Assembly: GCA_039621445.1 (NCBI GenBank)
Contig: CP154954.1
Coordinates: 64,438,891-64,502,890, forward strand
Source of the DNA: Euglena gracilis
Lineage: Eukaryota; Euglenida; Euglenophyceae; Euglenales
Direction: 5' to 3'
Length of the DNA stretch: 64,000 nt
How positions within the stretch are numbered: the stretch's first letter is position 1; each line of letters opens with the position of its first letter. The position numbers were made by a program, and so were the translations under genes. The notes below the pieces were generated by a model that saw nothing but the letters and a program-made list of their open reading frames with translations, did no database searches and had not been told where the DNA came from. Below, piece after piece: positions 32,570 to 61,428 of the stretch.

Positions 32570-33470
32570 AACGGGCGCCTGAATGGAAATCGATTGACAT
32601 AAACGGCGCCTGAATGGAAATCGACCGACATAAACGGGCGCCTGAATGGAAATCGACTGACATAACGGTTTCCGATGTCTTGGAAATCGACCACCCTTTT
32701 GTTTCCTTTTTTGAATGCCTTTTTGTTCCGTTTTGGGACATTGTCAGTTGCAGCCTGAAACCTGTTAATGTCGACCAACTTTTTGTCTCTTTTTTTCGGA
32801 ATGCCTTTTTCTTTTTTCAACTATATCAAGAACTGCGTCTTAAACGCAGACTCTGACCTGAGTCTGCGTTTCGAAACGCAGACTCAGGCCGAATAACAGA
32901 CTCAGCGTTTCGAAACACACACTCAGGCCAGAGTCTGCGTTTTTTTAGAAAAACAGATTTTGACCAAAGCCATGTTGCTATGAACACAGCCTTGGCCCGA
33001 AATCCGATGATGTCAATATAATTGCAATACAGGCGTCGAGCCCAGAATATAGGGTTGCCATTACCAAATAACTCCTCACCCGAAAGCTTTTCTTTCAAAT
33101 GACCAGTGATGACAACTGGTTCAGGACAAATTTGCGATCACCTGGCCACAAAATTTGGTTTTTGTCTGATCCATAACTCCTCCACAACCCCATAGGACCA
33201 AAAATGTCGAAAAAAAGGGAAATCCAAAATGTCCAAAAGTCACTAAAAATTCCCAATCTGACCAGCAACAGATTTCAATGGAATGGAAATCGACCGACAT
33301 AAACGGGCGCCTGAATGGAAATCGACCGACATAAACGGGCGCCTGAATGGAAATCGACTGACATAAACGGGCGCCCGACATAAACGGGCGCCTGAATGGA
33401 AATCGACCGACATAAACAATTTCAGCCTGAAATCCGTTAATGTCAGTAGAATTTCAAGACAGGCGTCGGG
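32570..33470. repeat. Dispersed and tandem 32-bp AATGGAAATCGACCGACATAAAC units
   Basis: The unit GGGCGCCTGAATGGAAATCG + ACCGACATAAAC occurs near 32570-32665 and four more times at 33285-33415. 33450-33482 carries TTTCAAGACAGGCGTCGGGC, seen also at 10624 and (complement) 32487. Between the arrays lies anonymous DNA with one hairpin. Confidence 0.75.
32838..32945. repeat. AACGCAGACTC inverted repeats
   Basis: AAACGCAGACTC and GAGTCTGCGTTT alternate, with TTTCGAAA twice at the junctions, forming nested hairpins. Confidence 0.7.
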
Positions 33471-33857
33471 CCCAGAAAATAGGTTTTAATCTCCCAAAGC
33501 CCCCAAAAATGCAAAGAAAAGCTCCCTAAAATACAAAGCCCCCCCCCCCAGCAAAAGCCCCGGGCAGGTTTGATTTTGCTGCCCAAATATGGTCCCCCAA
33601 ACATGAAGCCCCCGAAGGTGCCATTCAGGGCAAAGCAGATAGTTTTTGGGCGGATATTGCCTTTTTTTCACCTTTTGGGGCAAAAATTGCGCAATTTGGG
33701 AAAACTGGGAAGTGAGCAAACAAAATTTTGGTATGAAATTGGCATTTGAGTTTGGTTGAAGGTACGGTTCGCAGAGGCTGCGGAAAAAGTTTGATTTTCC
33801 CTTCCAAATATGGCGCCCGCTCAGAATCCACCAAAACTATATAAAAATTGTGGCATA

Positions 33858-34212
33858 CCATCCCCCCCCCCCCATTATGTGCCCCCCCCATTATGTACCC
33901 CCTGGGGGGGAGGTACATAATGGGGGGGGGGTGGTAGCTCACTGTCATAACACTTTTTCTAAAGGATTTCCCAAAAAATGCTCAAAAATCGACGTTTTTG
34001 GGACGTTTTCAAAAAGTGATATTTGGCAAATGTGCTGAAAATTGACCATTTATTGCAAACATCCAAAAAGTTGCCAAAATGACCCCTTTTGGGCTGTTCG
34101 GTCGGGTCTGGGAATGGGACCTGGGTACCCCCCCATTGTATACCCCCCCCCCATTATGTACCTCCCCCCCAATTTCGGCCTCCCGGGGGGAGGTACATAA
34201 TGGGGGGGATGG
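33858..34212. mobile_element. TA-flanked CCATCCCCC element
   Basis: Begins CCATCCCCCCCC after TA and ends GGGGGGGATGG before TA, with ATTATGTACC / GGTACATAAT just inside each end. The interior is the third copy of the TGGCAAATGTGCT...GGGCTGT repeat seen at 16.4 and 17.3 kb. Confidence 0.6.
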
Positions 34213-34566
34213 TAACCCGTTATACGCCCTGAATATGGGTTATGGCCCACGATTTTTTTGTAACCGTGTTTAGCGAGGCCCGGCGCCTGCCCTGTATTTC
34301 GTGGGTATGCTTCACGCCACGGTTTCGGGCACTTTTTTGTTGATTTTCCTGGAAAATTCCTGAACACGAAGGTAAGGTGAACACGAAAAACAGGGCATAT
34401 TGCCGGGTTAAGAAAATATGCCCTGTTTTTCGTGGTAAGGAACGAGTGAATGAAAATGATGTCCCAATGCCCCAAACCATGGCCACGGCGTCCTAGAAAA
34501 CGTTCTTGTGCCATTTGCTTTATTTATTTGTACTCATTGCGTTCTTCCTCAGTCTGTTTTTGAAAA

Positions 34567-34944
34567 ATGGCAAAGAAAGCTGCCAACACCATGGACCGAA
34601 TGTTGCCACAACCCCCAAAAGTTCCTGAATTTTTGGCCACAATTAAGCAGGGTTGGGATAAAAGAAAGAACCCTGATGTTGACCCCTTGCATGGTAACCT
34701 TCTGGCGGAGGCTACCAAAAAGAAATCATCCGGTTCAGAAGGGACAGAGCATTCCGCATTGGCACACCTTGAATTCGAGGACGTCTGCAATGCGCTTTGC
34801 CCTGTCTATGACGAACTAGATGCTTTCCTTTGTGCTTGGGCAGCTTGGGAGCTGCACTGTTGTTTGATGGGCAAGCGGTCATCAAACAATGTGAGGACCA
34901 ACGCCGGGCACAGTGTGGCCAGCAATTCAAATTCCGACAATTGA
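34567..34944 (+). CDS. Unidentified 125-codon ORF inside the 34.3-35.5 kb element
   Basis: Starts at an ATG in good context (AAAATGGCAAAG). The product is hydrophilic at the start (MAKKAANTMDRMLPQPPK, TIKQGWDKRKNPD) with a Cys/Trp-containing middle (ALCPVYDELDAFLCAWAAW) and a Ser/Asn-rich tail. No family recognised, no signal peptide. It converges with the recombinase fragment on the other strand. It could be one exon of a longer gene. Confidence 0.45.
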   Translation: MAKKAANTMDRMLPQPPKVPEFLATIKQGWDKRKNPDVDPLHGNLLAEATKKKSSGSEGTEHSALAHLEFEDVCNALCPVYDELDAFLCAWAAWELHCCLMGKRSSNNVRTNAGHSVASNSNSDN

Positions 34945-35064
34945 AAGCATCGACGTTCAGGGGATACCTGAACGCAGTTGCATGCATATTGCACTGAACG
35001 CAGTCTGAACGCATATTGCCGTGTTCAGGGTTTTCTCCCAAAATTTAAGACCTTTCAAACAATT

Positions 35065-35439
35065 TCAAACAACTGATTTGCCCAGTGATTGCTGATGGTT
35101 TTTCATGGTGGCAACGGACACAGAAAGCATCTTATGACCATCCTCTGTTTTGGACTCGACGAACGAATCCACCTGCAACCTCCGTAGCACTTCGCTGCGA
35201 TACCCGGTGCAGAAACCCATATTGAGAATGTTTGCCCGGTGTGCCTCAAACGGTCTGCTCCACTGCACCGTGTCAAGGATGCCAGGAAGTTCTGCAGGTT
35301 GCAGAATTTCCTCAGGGGGGTGCGCAGCCTCACCAATGGCTTTTTTGGTTGCCTCACGGGTCAGAGCAGCCGCCATTAATTTTTGCAGTCGTGGGAGTTG
35401 CGTTTCAGAGGATGGTGCAAACGGGGTTTCTGGCTGCAC
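35065..35439 (-). pseudogene. Tyrosine-recombinase-like fragment (first catalytic Arg region only)
   Basis: The minus-strand frame contains REATKKAIGEAAHPPEE, then FCTGYRSEVLRRLQVDSF, then MKNHQQSLGKSVV and a stop. TGxRxxE followed by L..L..D is the pattern around catalytic ArgI of tyrosine recombinases, and the Lys in the following beta-hairpin region also fits. The HxxR box and nucleophilic Tyr are absent, so this is a fragment or one exon. The 5' edge coincides with a possible AG acceptor (TCGTGCAG) at the border of the palindromic module. Crypton-type elements are the nearest known class that carries only such a gene; assignment is inference. Confidence 0.5.
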
Positions 35440-35543
35440 GAAAAACAGGGCATATTGCCGGGTTAAGAAAATATGCCCTGTTTTCCGTGTTCATAGCCAC
35501 GAAATACAGGGCAGGCGCCGGGCCTCTAAACACGGTTTCATGA

Positions 35544-36229
35544 AGCCGGGGGGGGGGGGCTTTCCATTTGGGGGTTGGTGGGTTATGTGTATCTGATGGT
35601 GGAAAGAAGTTTAAGATAGGTAGTGGGCCATTCAAGATAAGTTTCAGAAAGCAACTGTCCTGATGGGGGCTTTGTGTGGTCAGGTGCCGAAGAGGGCTGC
35701 TGAAACTTCAACTTCAGGGCATTTTTATTAAAAAAAATGTTCATAATATTTATTATGCAATTATAATGGACAAAGTTCTGGAGACCGGAGACCAGGGTGG
35801 GACGGGAGGAGACAGTTGAGATCGTAGGGCACCATTTTGATTTCCAATTTCGCTGGGTTGTCCCTCTTTGGTCCATCCCTGTGCCCGTGTCCCAGGTCTA
35901 AGAATTGGCATTGCTTTGCATAGCCAGGCGTTGCTTTGCCAGATCTCATTTCTCACAGGGCTTTCACAAGACCGACAAGCTTCGTGCAGGATCTGCTTTA
36001 CCAGGTGTTCTGTTCTCAAAATTTGATTCCCGCCTTTTTCTTTGAGAACAGAATTGGCGTTTTGCTGGATCTCCTTTTTGGGAAGTAAGGGGGGGGGGAT
36101 GCAAGATTCAAAATTTGCATTGTTTGCACGTTTTTCCTCTTTTTTGTTGGTTTGAATATTTTAAATGTTTTGTGTTTTTTTTGTTCTTTCTTTCTTTCTT
36201 TCTTCTTTTCTTTCTTTCTTCCTTCCTTC

Positions 36230-36272
<43 letters not shown>

Positions 36273-37327
36273 TCCGAATTTCATCAGTGTTGCAGACCCG
36301 CTCCATTCTTACAGTTTGCATGCTCTTGGGATAGCCCAATGAGTGGTCATTTGCTCAAATATGAGAAATTGCCTTTCATTGTTGCGGTGCCCAATTTTTT
36401 TGCATTTTTAATTTTTTTTTGAAAAGGCAATATATATTTCGGGGCAATGAAAGGATTTCACCCTTTTTTTTCCTCCGTTGATTTTCTTTCTGAATCAATT
36501 TTATCTATTGCCAATCCTCGAAAAATGAGTTCATGTTTCCATGTTTTTTGTTGTATTTCTCTGCAGTTGCAACACTGGCCCTCCCATCTCCTGCCATCCC
36601 TGCTTTCCTGACTGGTTTGTCACCTATGCTGACTGGGTTTGGTGCTGCAACAGCTGTGCTGGTTGCGATCAGGCTGTTTTCAATGCCATGTGGGCCATCA
36701 CTCTCTTTATTTGCCTCGCAAAGGAATGGGGGTTAAAAAAGCTGCCAGTGACAAATGCCAAAGAAATTTTCCGATCTCAAGATGATTTGAACCCCCCCCC
36801 CAAAACGTCCAAACAGTCGACTTTTTGTGCGACACAAACTGCCTCCATCGGTCCTACCTGCCAAGGGGATTAGGGACTGACTGACCAGGAGGGCACTGGG
36901 TCCCCCCAAAGTCAAATTCTTCCTTCAAGGAATCATTTCACATTTTTTTCCTTTTTTTGCCCCAAAAAGGGCCCAAGGTGGCATTTTCGGCTGGTTTTGG
37001 GATGCAAAGAATTTGGTCGCCCGGCTGGCGCCACTGGTTGGGTGTCCCCCCCACAGGGGTCCAACCTCTTCTCCCCAACTACCCTTCTATCGAACCCCAC
37101 TGGGGCTCCGTGACAGGGTTCCCCCCCCCCCCGCCTCCTGGGGGGGTCTCGAAAAGAACCCCCCCCGTCTCCTGGACCAGAGCCCAATGGAGGGTGAATT
37201 TGGGGGTCCAAATCCAAAATACCTCAAAAACATAAGACGTCACCTGGGAGGAGCAGAAATAATTTTTTTTGTGATATCACAAAAAATTATTATTTGAGCA
37301 ACGAGAACAATGAAGTCGAATATTTAG
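35544..37327. other. Upstream DNA with weak exon-like patches and a (TTTC)n tract
   Basis: On the minus strand 35679-35580 follows TTTCAG and reads PSSAPDHTKPPSGQ...TIRYT-stop; 36019-35900 reads TEHLVKQILHEACRSCESP. Both are coding-like and unidentified. On the plus strand 36567-36730 follows CTGCAG and gives a hydrophobic frame (VATLALPSPAIPAFLTG) that might be a 5' exon of the ABC1K gene. 36186-36274 is a TTTC/TTCC microsatellite. Confidence 0.3.
36186..36274. repeat. (TTTC)n microsatellite
   Basis: About twenty TTTC units with TTCC interruptions in the middle. The frames rich in Phe/Ser/Leu here are artefacts of it. Confidence 0.9.
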
Positions 37328-37796
37328 GAATCTGAACCGAATTTTGATTTTATAGAACCTACGGAATGTTATTATCTAAATTCGGCTTTTATTCATAAAT
37401 TTCACTTTTTTAAATTCTGTTTTAGTGTCAGGGAAAATGTACCAGAATTTGATGATGAATCTGATGCGATGGATGCAGGCTTCTTTTTAAGTCAGCAGGC
37501 CCCCCCCCCCCGGGGGGAGGGGGGGTGGGTGGGTGGCGCCGGGCCGGCACCCCCCCCCCGGGGGGGGGGGTCCTGCGCCGGAGGCGCTGGGTATACCTTT
37601 TCGGCGCGAAGCGCCGAAATTTTTTGGAAATTGCCTTTAACGGGCCCGATTTTGGGGGGGATTTGGGGTCCCCCCCCCCCCAGGGGGTCCCGCGCCACCC
37701 TGGGTGGGTGGGTGGGCCCCCCTCCCCCCCCCGGGGTCTTAAAAAGAAGCCTGGATGGATGGCCTAATTGTATTTGGCATTATTCCCCTTAACTAG
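37328..37796 (+). pseudogene. AT-rich ORF split by a MITE
   Basis: A frame open from 37328 (after TATTTAG) includes PNFDFIEPTECYYLNS and VRENVPEFDDESDAMD. It is interrupted at 37475/37476 by a hAT-like MITE. Ignoring the MITE and one target copy, the frame runs on for about ten codons to TAG at 37794-37796. The local composition (37240-37850) is far more AT-rich than its surroundings. Protein not recognised. It could be captured foreign DNA like the 42 kb island. Confidence 0.4.
37476..37753. mobile_element. hAT-like MITE inserted in an AT-rich ORF
   Basis: CAGGCTTCTTTTTAAG ... CTTAAAAAGAAGCCTG, perfect 16-bp inverted ends, with perfect 8-bp duplication GATGGATG at 37468-37475 and 37754-37761. 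The core has TTTTCGGCGCGAAGCGCCG. Nearly the same element occurs at 58210-58504. Confidence 0.92.
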
Positions 37797-37934
37797 AATA
37801 TTTATGATTCTGTAAAATGGTGATAAAGCCATTCAAACTTGGTGTGAAGTGTGGCCCCAAGCGGGTGATTTTTTTTGGACCAATCAAATTTTGGCCAACT
37901 TTCAGGTGGTCGCAAAATCTTCATCCCCTGGGGT

Positions 37935-38276
37935 CAGGCTTCTTTCTGCTCAAGGGTTCCAGTACCCGAGGGGGGTACCTGGTGGAATCTTAGTCGCCCC
38001 CCCCCCTGGGGGTCTGCTTGTGCTTGTGGAAAAATTCCGTGCCAAAATTTTTTAGGTTCCCCCAAATGGCCAAAAATACCCATTTCTGGCCATGTTTGGA
38101 TTTTTTTTTAAACAAAATTAGCCAAAGACACATTGAAAACCTCATTTCCGCCTCTTCGCGCAGGAATTTCTTTTCCAGTCCGGAAAATTCCCGGACCTCC
38201 ACCCCCGGGGGCGGTTTTGCTAGTGGCTTTTTTCCCGCTGTCTAGCAAAATGTCTAGGTCGTTAAGCAACAGCCTG
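37935..38276. mobile_element. hAT-like MITE
   Basis: Starts CAGGCTTCTTTCTGCTCAAGG and ends CGTTAAGCAACAGCCTG (first quoted in part). The flanking 8-mers CCTGGGGT and CCAGGGGT differ at one position. The interior (TTTCCAGTCCGG, GCTAGTGG...CTAGC) matches the element at 40169-40604. Confidence 0.75.
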
Positions 38277-38399
38277 CCAGGGGTTTCGGCGACCCAGTGT
38301 TAACCAGGTCCAAAGAAAGCAGAAACAACAGTTGTCCGACTCATCTGATCAAACTAATTTTTGGATATTGGAAAGTTTTACAACACCAAAAAGAAAAAA

Positions 38400-38567
38400 A
38401 GTCTGCAAGCACTGTTTATTATATCACGGCGAATCCGGCGAGCCGTGCGGCGGACGACTCGTGCCATCTTTGCTCCGTTGAGAAAGTTGGTCTTGAAGTG
38501 GGATGCGGAGTTGGCAGCAAAGTCTATTCTGGAGGAGGAAGTTTCTGAGAGGTTGGAGTCAGAAAAG
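38400..38567 (+). CDS. Possible upstream exon of the ABC1K gene
   Basis: The frame reads SLQALFIISRRIRRAVRR, then LVLKWDAELAAKSILEEEV and ends LESEK before GTGTGG (GT donor, phase 0). The next recognised ABC1K exon also begins in phase 0. Composition is protein-like: basic, then acidic helix. The 5' edge is uncertain; AG acceptors exist around 38408. An alternative overlapping frame contains VCKHCLLYHGESGEPC. Confidence 0.3.
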
Positions 38568-39447
38568 GTGTGGATCATATGTTCAATGTGGGAAGAATCG
38601 AAGGAGAGGGGAGGAGTTTTTTTTTTACCCCCGACACGGACCTTGAAGCTTGGGCCTAAGGCTCCAGTGAATGAGGTCTGGGCCATACAATCACTTTGTC
38701 ACTAGCCAACCCCCCTGCAAATTTTTTCAATTTGTGACGCTTGCCGTTTGCCACTCAAACCCCAACCAGGGAAAGGGGGGTCAACAATGGTGATGTTTGG
38801 TGCCACCTTTGGACAGCACATGATGTCGACCCCTGTCAACAGTGGCTGTGGAGGTTCACAAATTTGAAGAAAAAAAATACTCTCACACAACTGGCATCAG
38901 GCAACAAGGTGAACGTCACCATCACCACAGCCCATGGGCTATCATGGACTTCGGGGAATTGTGTAGTAGTCTGCGAAAAATGTCATATGCCAGTGAGGGA
39001 AAGATTTACCAACGACCAAAAGTGTGGGAAAAAATGTTGTGCTGAAATCCCGCCAAACATTTTTGTATTATTTTGGCCGCGATTGCAAAATTTTCGGAAA
39101 TTTCATTTGTTTATTGAAAATATTTTGGAATAAAATCCCACCAAATTTTTTCCTACCGTTTTGGCAGAGGATTCCAAATTTTCCCTCTGTAGTTTTTTGT
39201 CCATTTTTTAAGCACCAATCCCCCCCAGAGATCAAACAGTTTATCTTGGTGTAATGCAATTTTTACACACAAGATAATTTCTCTGATAGACACACTGATA
39301 TGCATTCACATGAGCACAGAAAGGATTGAAGACATGTCTGGAAAATCTGAACACACCTTGTTAATGCAATGCTGAAGCCAACCGCCAATTTTTGGATTGT
39401 GCCAAATTTGGCTGGAAATAGGCTAAATCCTGTTCCTCTCATTGCAG

Positions 39448-58062
<18,615 letters not shown>

Positions 58063-58209
58063 CCAGATGGCTCCTTCATTTTTGGGGTGTGTCTTTTGAA
58101 AGCCTCACCACGCCCTGCACAGCAATTATTTCCATCAGAATGTGTTGGATGCATGTCACATATTTTTTGATGGTGTTTGGACGTTTCAGAGGTTGCATTG
58201 CACCCAGCA

Positions 58210-58504
58210 CAGGCTTCTTTTTAAGTCAGCAGACCCCCCCCCCCGGGGGGAGGGGGGGTGGGTGGGGGGGGCGGGTCCCGCCCCCCGCCCCCCGGGGGGG
58301 GGGTGGGGTCCCGCGCCGGAGGCGATGGGTATACCTTTTCGGCGCGAAGCGCCGAAAATTTTTGGAAATCGCTTTTGGCGGGCCCGATTTTGGGGGGGGC
58401 CCCCGCCCCCCCCCCCCCCCCGGGGGGGGGGTCCCGCGCCCCCCTGGGTGGGTGGGGGGGGGACCCCCCCCCTCCCCCCCCCGGGGGTCTTAAAAAGAAG
58501 CCTG
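58210..58504. mobile_element. hAT-like MITE downstream of ABC1K exon 17 (younger of a nested pair)
   Basis: CAGGCTTCTTTTTAAG ... CTTAAAAAGAAGCCTG, with perfect 8-bp duplication ACCCAGCA at 58202-58209 and 58505-58512. Closely similar to 37476-37753. Its target overlaps the left junction of the next element. Confidence 0.93.
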
Positions 58505-58510
58505 ACCCAG

Positions 58511-58958
58511 CATACATCTCTCCAAGGTTTTGTGACCCCCCCCGGGGGGGGGGGCGGCTGCAGCCAGCCCCGATTTGGGCCCAGCCCAGCCGCAGCAGCA
58601 CCCCCCCCGGGGGCGGGGTGCTGCTAGCCCTGCTAGCCAGCCCCCTTTTTGGGGGTCCAGCCCAAAATTTTTCGGCGCGAAGCGCCGAATTTTTTTGGAA
58701 AATTGTGTTCAAAAGTGGCCAAAAATGGGGTTTGGGGGGTGTTTGGGGCATTTTTGGGGGGTTTCAGATGCATCATTTTTTCAAAACTATGTCTTGCAGG
58801 TCATTTTTGGGCATTTTTCCGATTTCAGTCCAGCTCGCCCCGGTTCGGGTCCAGCCGGGGTCCAGCCCCCCCCCCCCCCCCCGGGGGGGCGGGCTAGCCA
58901 GCCCAAATTTCTAGCCCTAGCCCAGCAACCCCCCCCGGGGTCCTTAAAGAGATGTATG
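58511..58958. mobile_element. hAT-like MITE (CATACATCTCT type, older of a nested pair)
   Basis: Ends are CATACATCTCTCCAAGG and CCTTAAAGAGATGTATG. Its 8-bp duplication GCACCCAG is at 58959-58966 on the right and at 58200-58207 on the left, before the inserted younger element. The core has TTTTTCGGCGCGAAGCGCCG. Confidence 0.88.
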
Positions 58959-59345
58959 GCACCCAGTCTTTCTTTTCTTATTGTATTCGAACCTTTTTTG
59001 GATGGTAGGCTCAGTCATGCAAGTGTTTTTGCAATTACAGATAACCATGAACAATTATGGATAACCACAGATAACTGCAGATAGCTACAGATAAGAATTT
59101 CTCAATTACGAATGAGCGCCGATCGCTGCTGCGAGCAGACATCTGGCCGGGACCTATGACAGACGACAGGCCCAGTTCGAGACGAAATCTTTCAATGCAG
59201 CGTAGCACTCTCACACATGCACAAAACTGACTCCATTCGTACGATGTGGGTGTCAGATGTTGTTTGTAAGAGTTTCAACCTGTCAACCTGTTGTATTCTG
59301 GTGCATGCTTTTGAAAGAATTTTCAAACGCTGGATTTGCAGCATA
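58959..59345. other. Downstream DNA of the ABC1K gene, no gene recognised
   Basis: 59040-59095 has repeated AGATAACCACAGATAACTG words. TGTAA, a polyadenylation signal in some green algae, occurs at 59263, but its use here is speculation. Confidence 0.3.
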
Positions 59346-59638
59346 CCGGGGGGGGGGGAATTTTGCCCAAGAGAAAATTTGCACGGACAAATTTTGCGGA
59401 AGCAAATCCCGCGAAGTATTTCCGGACATTTTTAAGGAATTGCGCGAAATTTTTCCTGCGAATATTGGCCTGCGTCTGTCCGTGTGTTCCCATTCACGTG
59501 CTCACGATGTTCAACTAAAAATTCGCAGAAAAAAATCCCGCAAAATATTTCCGGACATTTTTAAGGAATTGCGCGAAATTTGTCGCCACGAAACTTGTCG
59601 CCGCAAATTTTCTCTAGCACAAAATTCCCCCCCCCCCG
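59346..59638. mobile_element. TA-flanked CCGGGGGG element
   Basis: CCGGGGGG...AATTTTGCCCAAGAGAAAATTTGC and its complement form ~40-bp ends (quoted in part), with TA on both sides. Two internal direct copies of TATTTCCGGACATTTTTAAG sit at ~59417 and ~59549. Confidence 0.7.
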
Positions 59639-59770
59639 GTAGATGAATTCCTGCAAAAGAAAAAAAACGGCAATAAACACAAATTGCCCTCACAATAAAA
59701 GCGAAACGCTCTCAGGAATCCCGTCTTGTTTTGCCTTAATCTAAACCTGATACGCATAACGTTGTCTCGG

Positions 59771-60117
59771 GACACCTGGGGCTCCACACTTCACTCTTCT
59801 GCGGCTATGCCTTACTCGCAGGCAATTTTGTTTTGATTGTTTGGGCGCGTTGGGTTAGGAGTCCCTGCGGAGCCCTTTTCGCCGAAGTTGGCGAATTCCT
59901 ACCTAGAAAACAGGAGGGCACCTGGGAGTGGGCCATGCCTTGCTGAGTCACGCTGTTTGGCGCAAATGTTTTTGACACTTCGGGCTCCGCACTTTGCCCT
60001 TGTGAGGCCATGCCTTGCTCGCCGGCGGTGTTGTTTGGATTGTTCTTGTTCGCTGGGTTAAGAGTCCCTGCTTAGTGCCTTTTTCGCCGGAGTTGGCTGA
60101 TTCCTAATTTGCCCTTC
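59771..60117. repeat. Two diverged ~140-bp direct repeats upstream of gag
   Basis: 59771 and 59974 (period 203) both read GACAC..(C)GGGCTCC(A/G)CACTT, then GGC(T/C)ATGCCTT(A/G)CTCGC, then GAGTCCCTGC and TTTTCGCC(G)GAGTTGGC. Roughly 75% identical by eye. They may be terminal or regulatory repeats of the retroelement. Confidence 0.7.
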
Positions 60118-60255
60118 GACACCCAGAAGAAAGGAACTTCAAATACCTCACCAATTGAGAAAAGAAGAAGACAATCAATCAATTCAAATTATCCAGACGG
60201 TCACGCTCGTGCAGAACTTCAAATCAAAAGTTGTTGACTTTTTCGAAAGAATTCA

Positions 60256-61428
60256 ATGAAAGATGCAACTTCAAAGAAGCACAGCGCTGGAGAAATTCAA
60301 GAGGCAGCAGCAGCAGAAGCTGGACAACCTGACGGCGCAGGTCAACTGTGGCGAGCCGTGGCTGCCCCTTCCCCAAAACAAATTTCCCCCACAGAAATTT
60401 CCAGAACCCAAACCCCCCAAAGGGATGGCCACGGACCCTGGCAGACAGTGGTCAGAAGACCCCGACAGGGGCAGAAGCAACAACCAGCAGGCCACTACGG
60501 CCATTGTAGCCAGGGCCACTGGGGCCAACGTTATGCCACTTACACCAATACCTTGTTCAAGCTGGGCCAGGGCGGCCACAACAGCAAACTGGGCCAGGGC
60601 GGCCACAACAGCAAGCTGGGCCAGGGCGGCCACAACAGCAATGGCCATGGCGGCCGATGGAACAAAGGCCAGGGTGGCCAACAATACCAAGGCCAGGGTG
60701 ACCAATTCTACAAACAAATGCCCAATGGCAGGGGCAGGACAGGTCCACAACACCCCCCCAGCCATTTCTTCATCACAAACCCCATCAGGGGAAAAGGATT
60801 GGCCCCCAGAGGCCCCCCAAGATTATCAATGGGCATGGCGCCCAAGATCAAAGAGAAGTCAATGGGGACTTTCAAAATCTCAAGAAGGCCAGTGGGGCCA
60901 ACATCAAAAACGCCAGTGTGGCCAGAATTATTATCAAGGCCACTTGGGCCATCGAATATCAGAAGGGGAGAACCCCCAGAAGCTAAAGGGCTGTCCCCCA
61001 GCAGGGGATTCAAATATTTTATTCCAGTGGCAGCCTCAGGAGGATGCCCCAGAAGGGGCTATGGAGGACAAGGGGGCAACCCCCCCTCAAGTTTATTCTT
61101 CAGTACCCATGGCAGGGGCAAATCAAAACAAGGGGGAGACCCAAAAAGGGGCCCCTGTGGTATGTCAATCGACAACAACAATGACAAAGTGGAGGATCAG
61201 AGAGACTGTGAGCAGAGCATGCACACCCCCCCAGCCACCTTTGCAAAATGCTCAATTCACTTCAGAGGTGCAATGTCCAACACCCCTCACCCAGCCCCCA
61301 GAAAATCATCTGGTTGGGAAAATAAATTCCATGGAGGACAAATGGGGAGACACCCCCCTGTACCAGAGACTTCAGAAAAGTCTAAAATGGTGGACAAAAA
61401 ATGCCCCCCCCAGCAACATGTCAACTGA
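60256..61428 (+). CDS. Retroelement gag-like ORF1
   Basis: 391 codons including stop, starting at ATG 60256. Gln/Gly/Asn-rich, with three tandem LGQGGHNSK units (~residues 99-125) and basic, proline-rich flanks, as expected of an RNA-binding capsid-type protein. No CCHC zinc knuckle. It ends 28 bases inside the next ORF, in a different frame. Function is inferred from position and composition. Confidence 0.7.
   Translation: MKDATSKKHSAGEIQEAAAAEAGQPDGAGQLWRAVAAPSPKQISPTEISRTQTPQRDGHGPWQTVVRRPRQGQKQQPAGHYGHCSQGHWGQRYATYTNTLFKLGQGGHNSKLGQGGHNSKLGQGGHNSNGHGGRWNKGQGGQQYQGQGDQFYKQMPNGRGRTGPQHPPSHFFITNPIRGKGLAPRGPPRLSMGMAPKIKEKSMGTFKISRRPVGPTSKTPVWPELLSRPLGPSNIRRGEPPEAKGLSPSRGFKYFIPVAASGGCPRRGYGGQGGNPPSSLFFSTHGRGKSKQGGDPKRGPCGMSIDNNNDKVEDQRDCEQSMHTPPATFAKCSIHFRGAMSNTPHPAPRKSSGWENKFHGGQMGRHPPVPETSEKSKMVDKKCPPQQHVN

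Larger units (their letters stand above)
34258..35543. mobile_element. 1.29-kb inverted-repeat element with palindromic modules and a tyrosine-recombinase fragment
   Basis: The left end (34263-34304) and right end (35500-35537) are inverted copies of AACCGTGTTTAG-GGCCCGGCGCCTGCCCTGTATTTCGTGG (~41 bp, split here by a hyphen). Just inside each end is a ~50-bp palindrome: CACGAAAAACAGGGCATATT, then GCCGGGTTAAGA, then AATATGCCCTGTTTTTCGTG, at 34383-34434 and 35438-35489. Between them lie two convergent ORFs. No target duplication was found. Confidence 0.7.
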
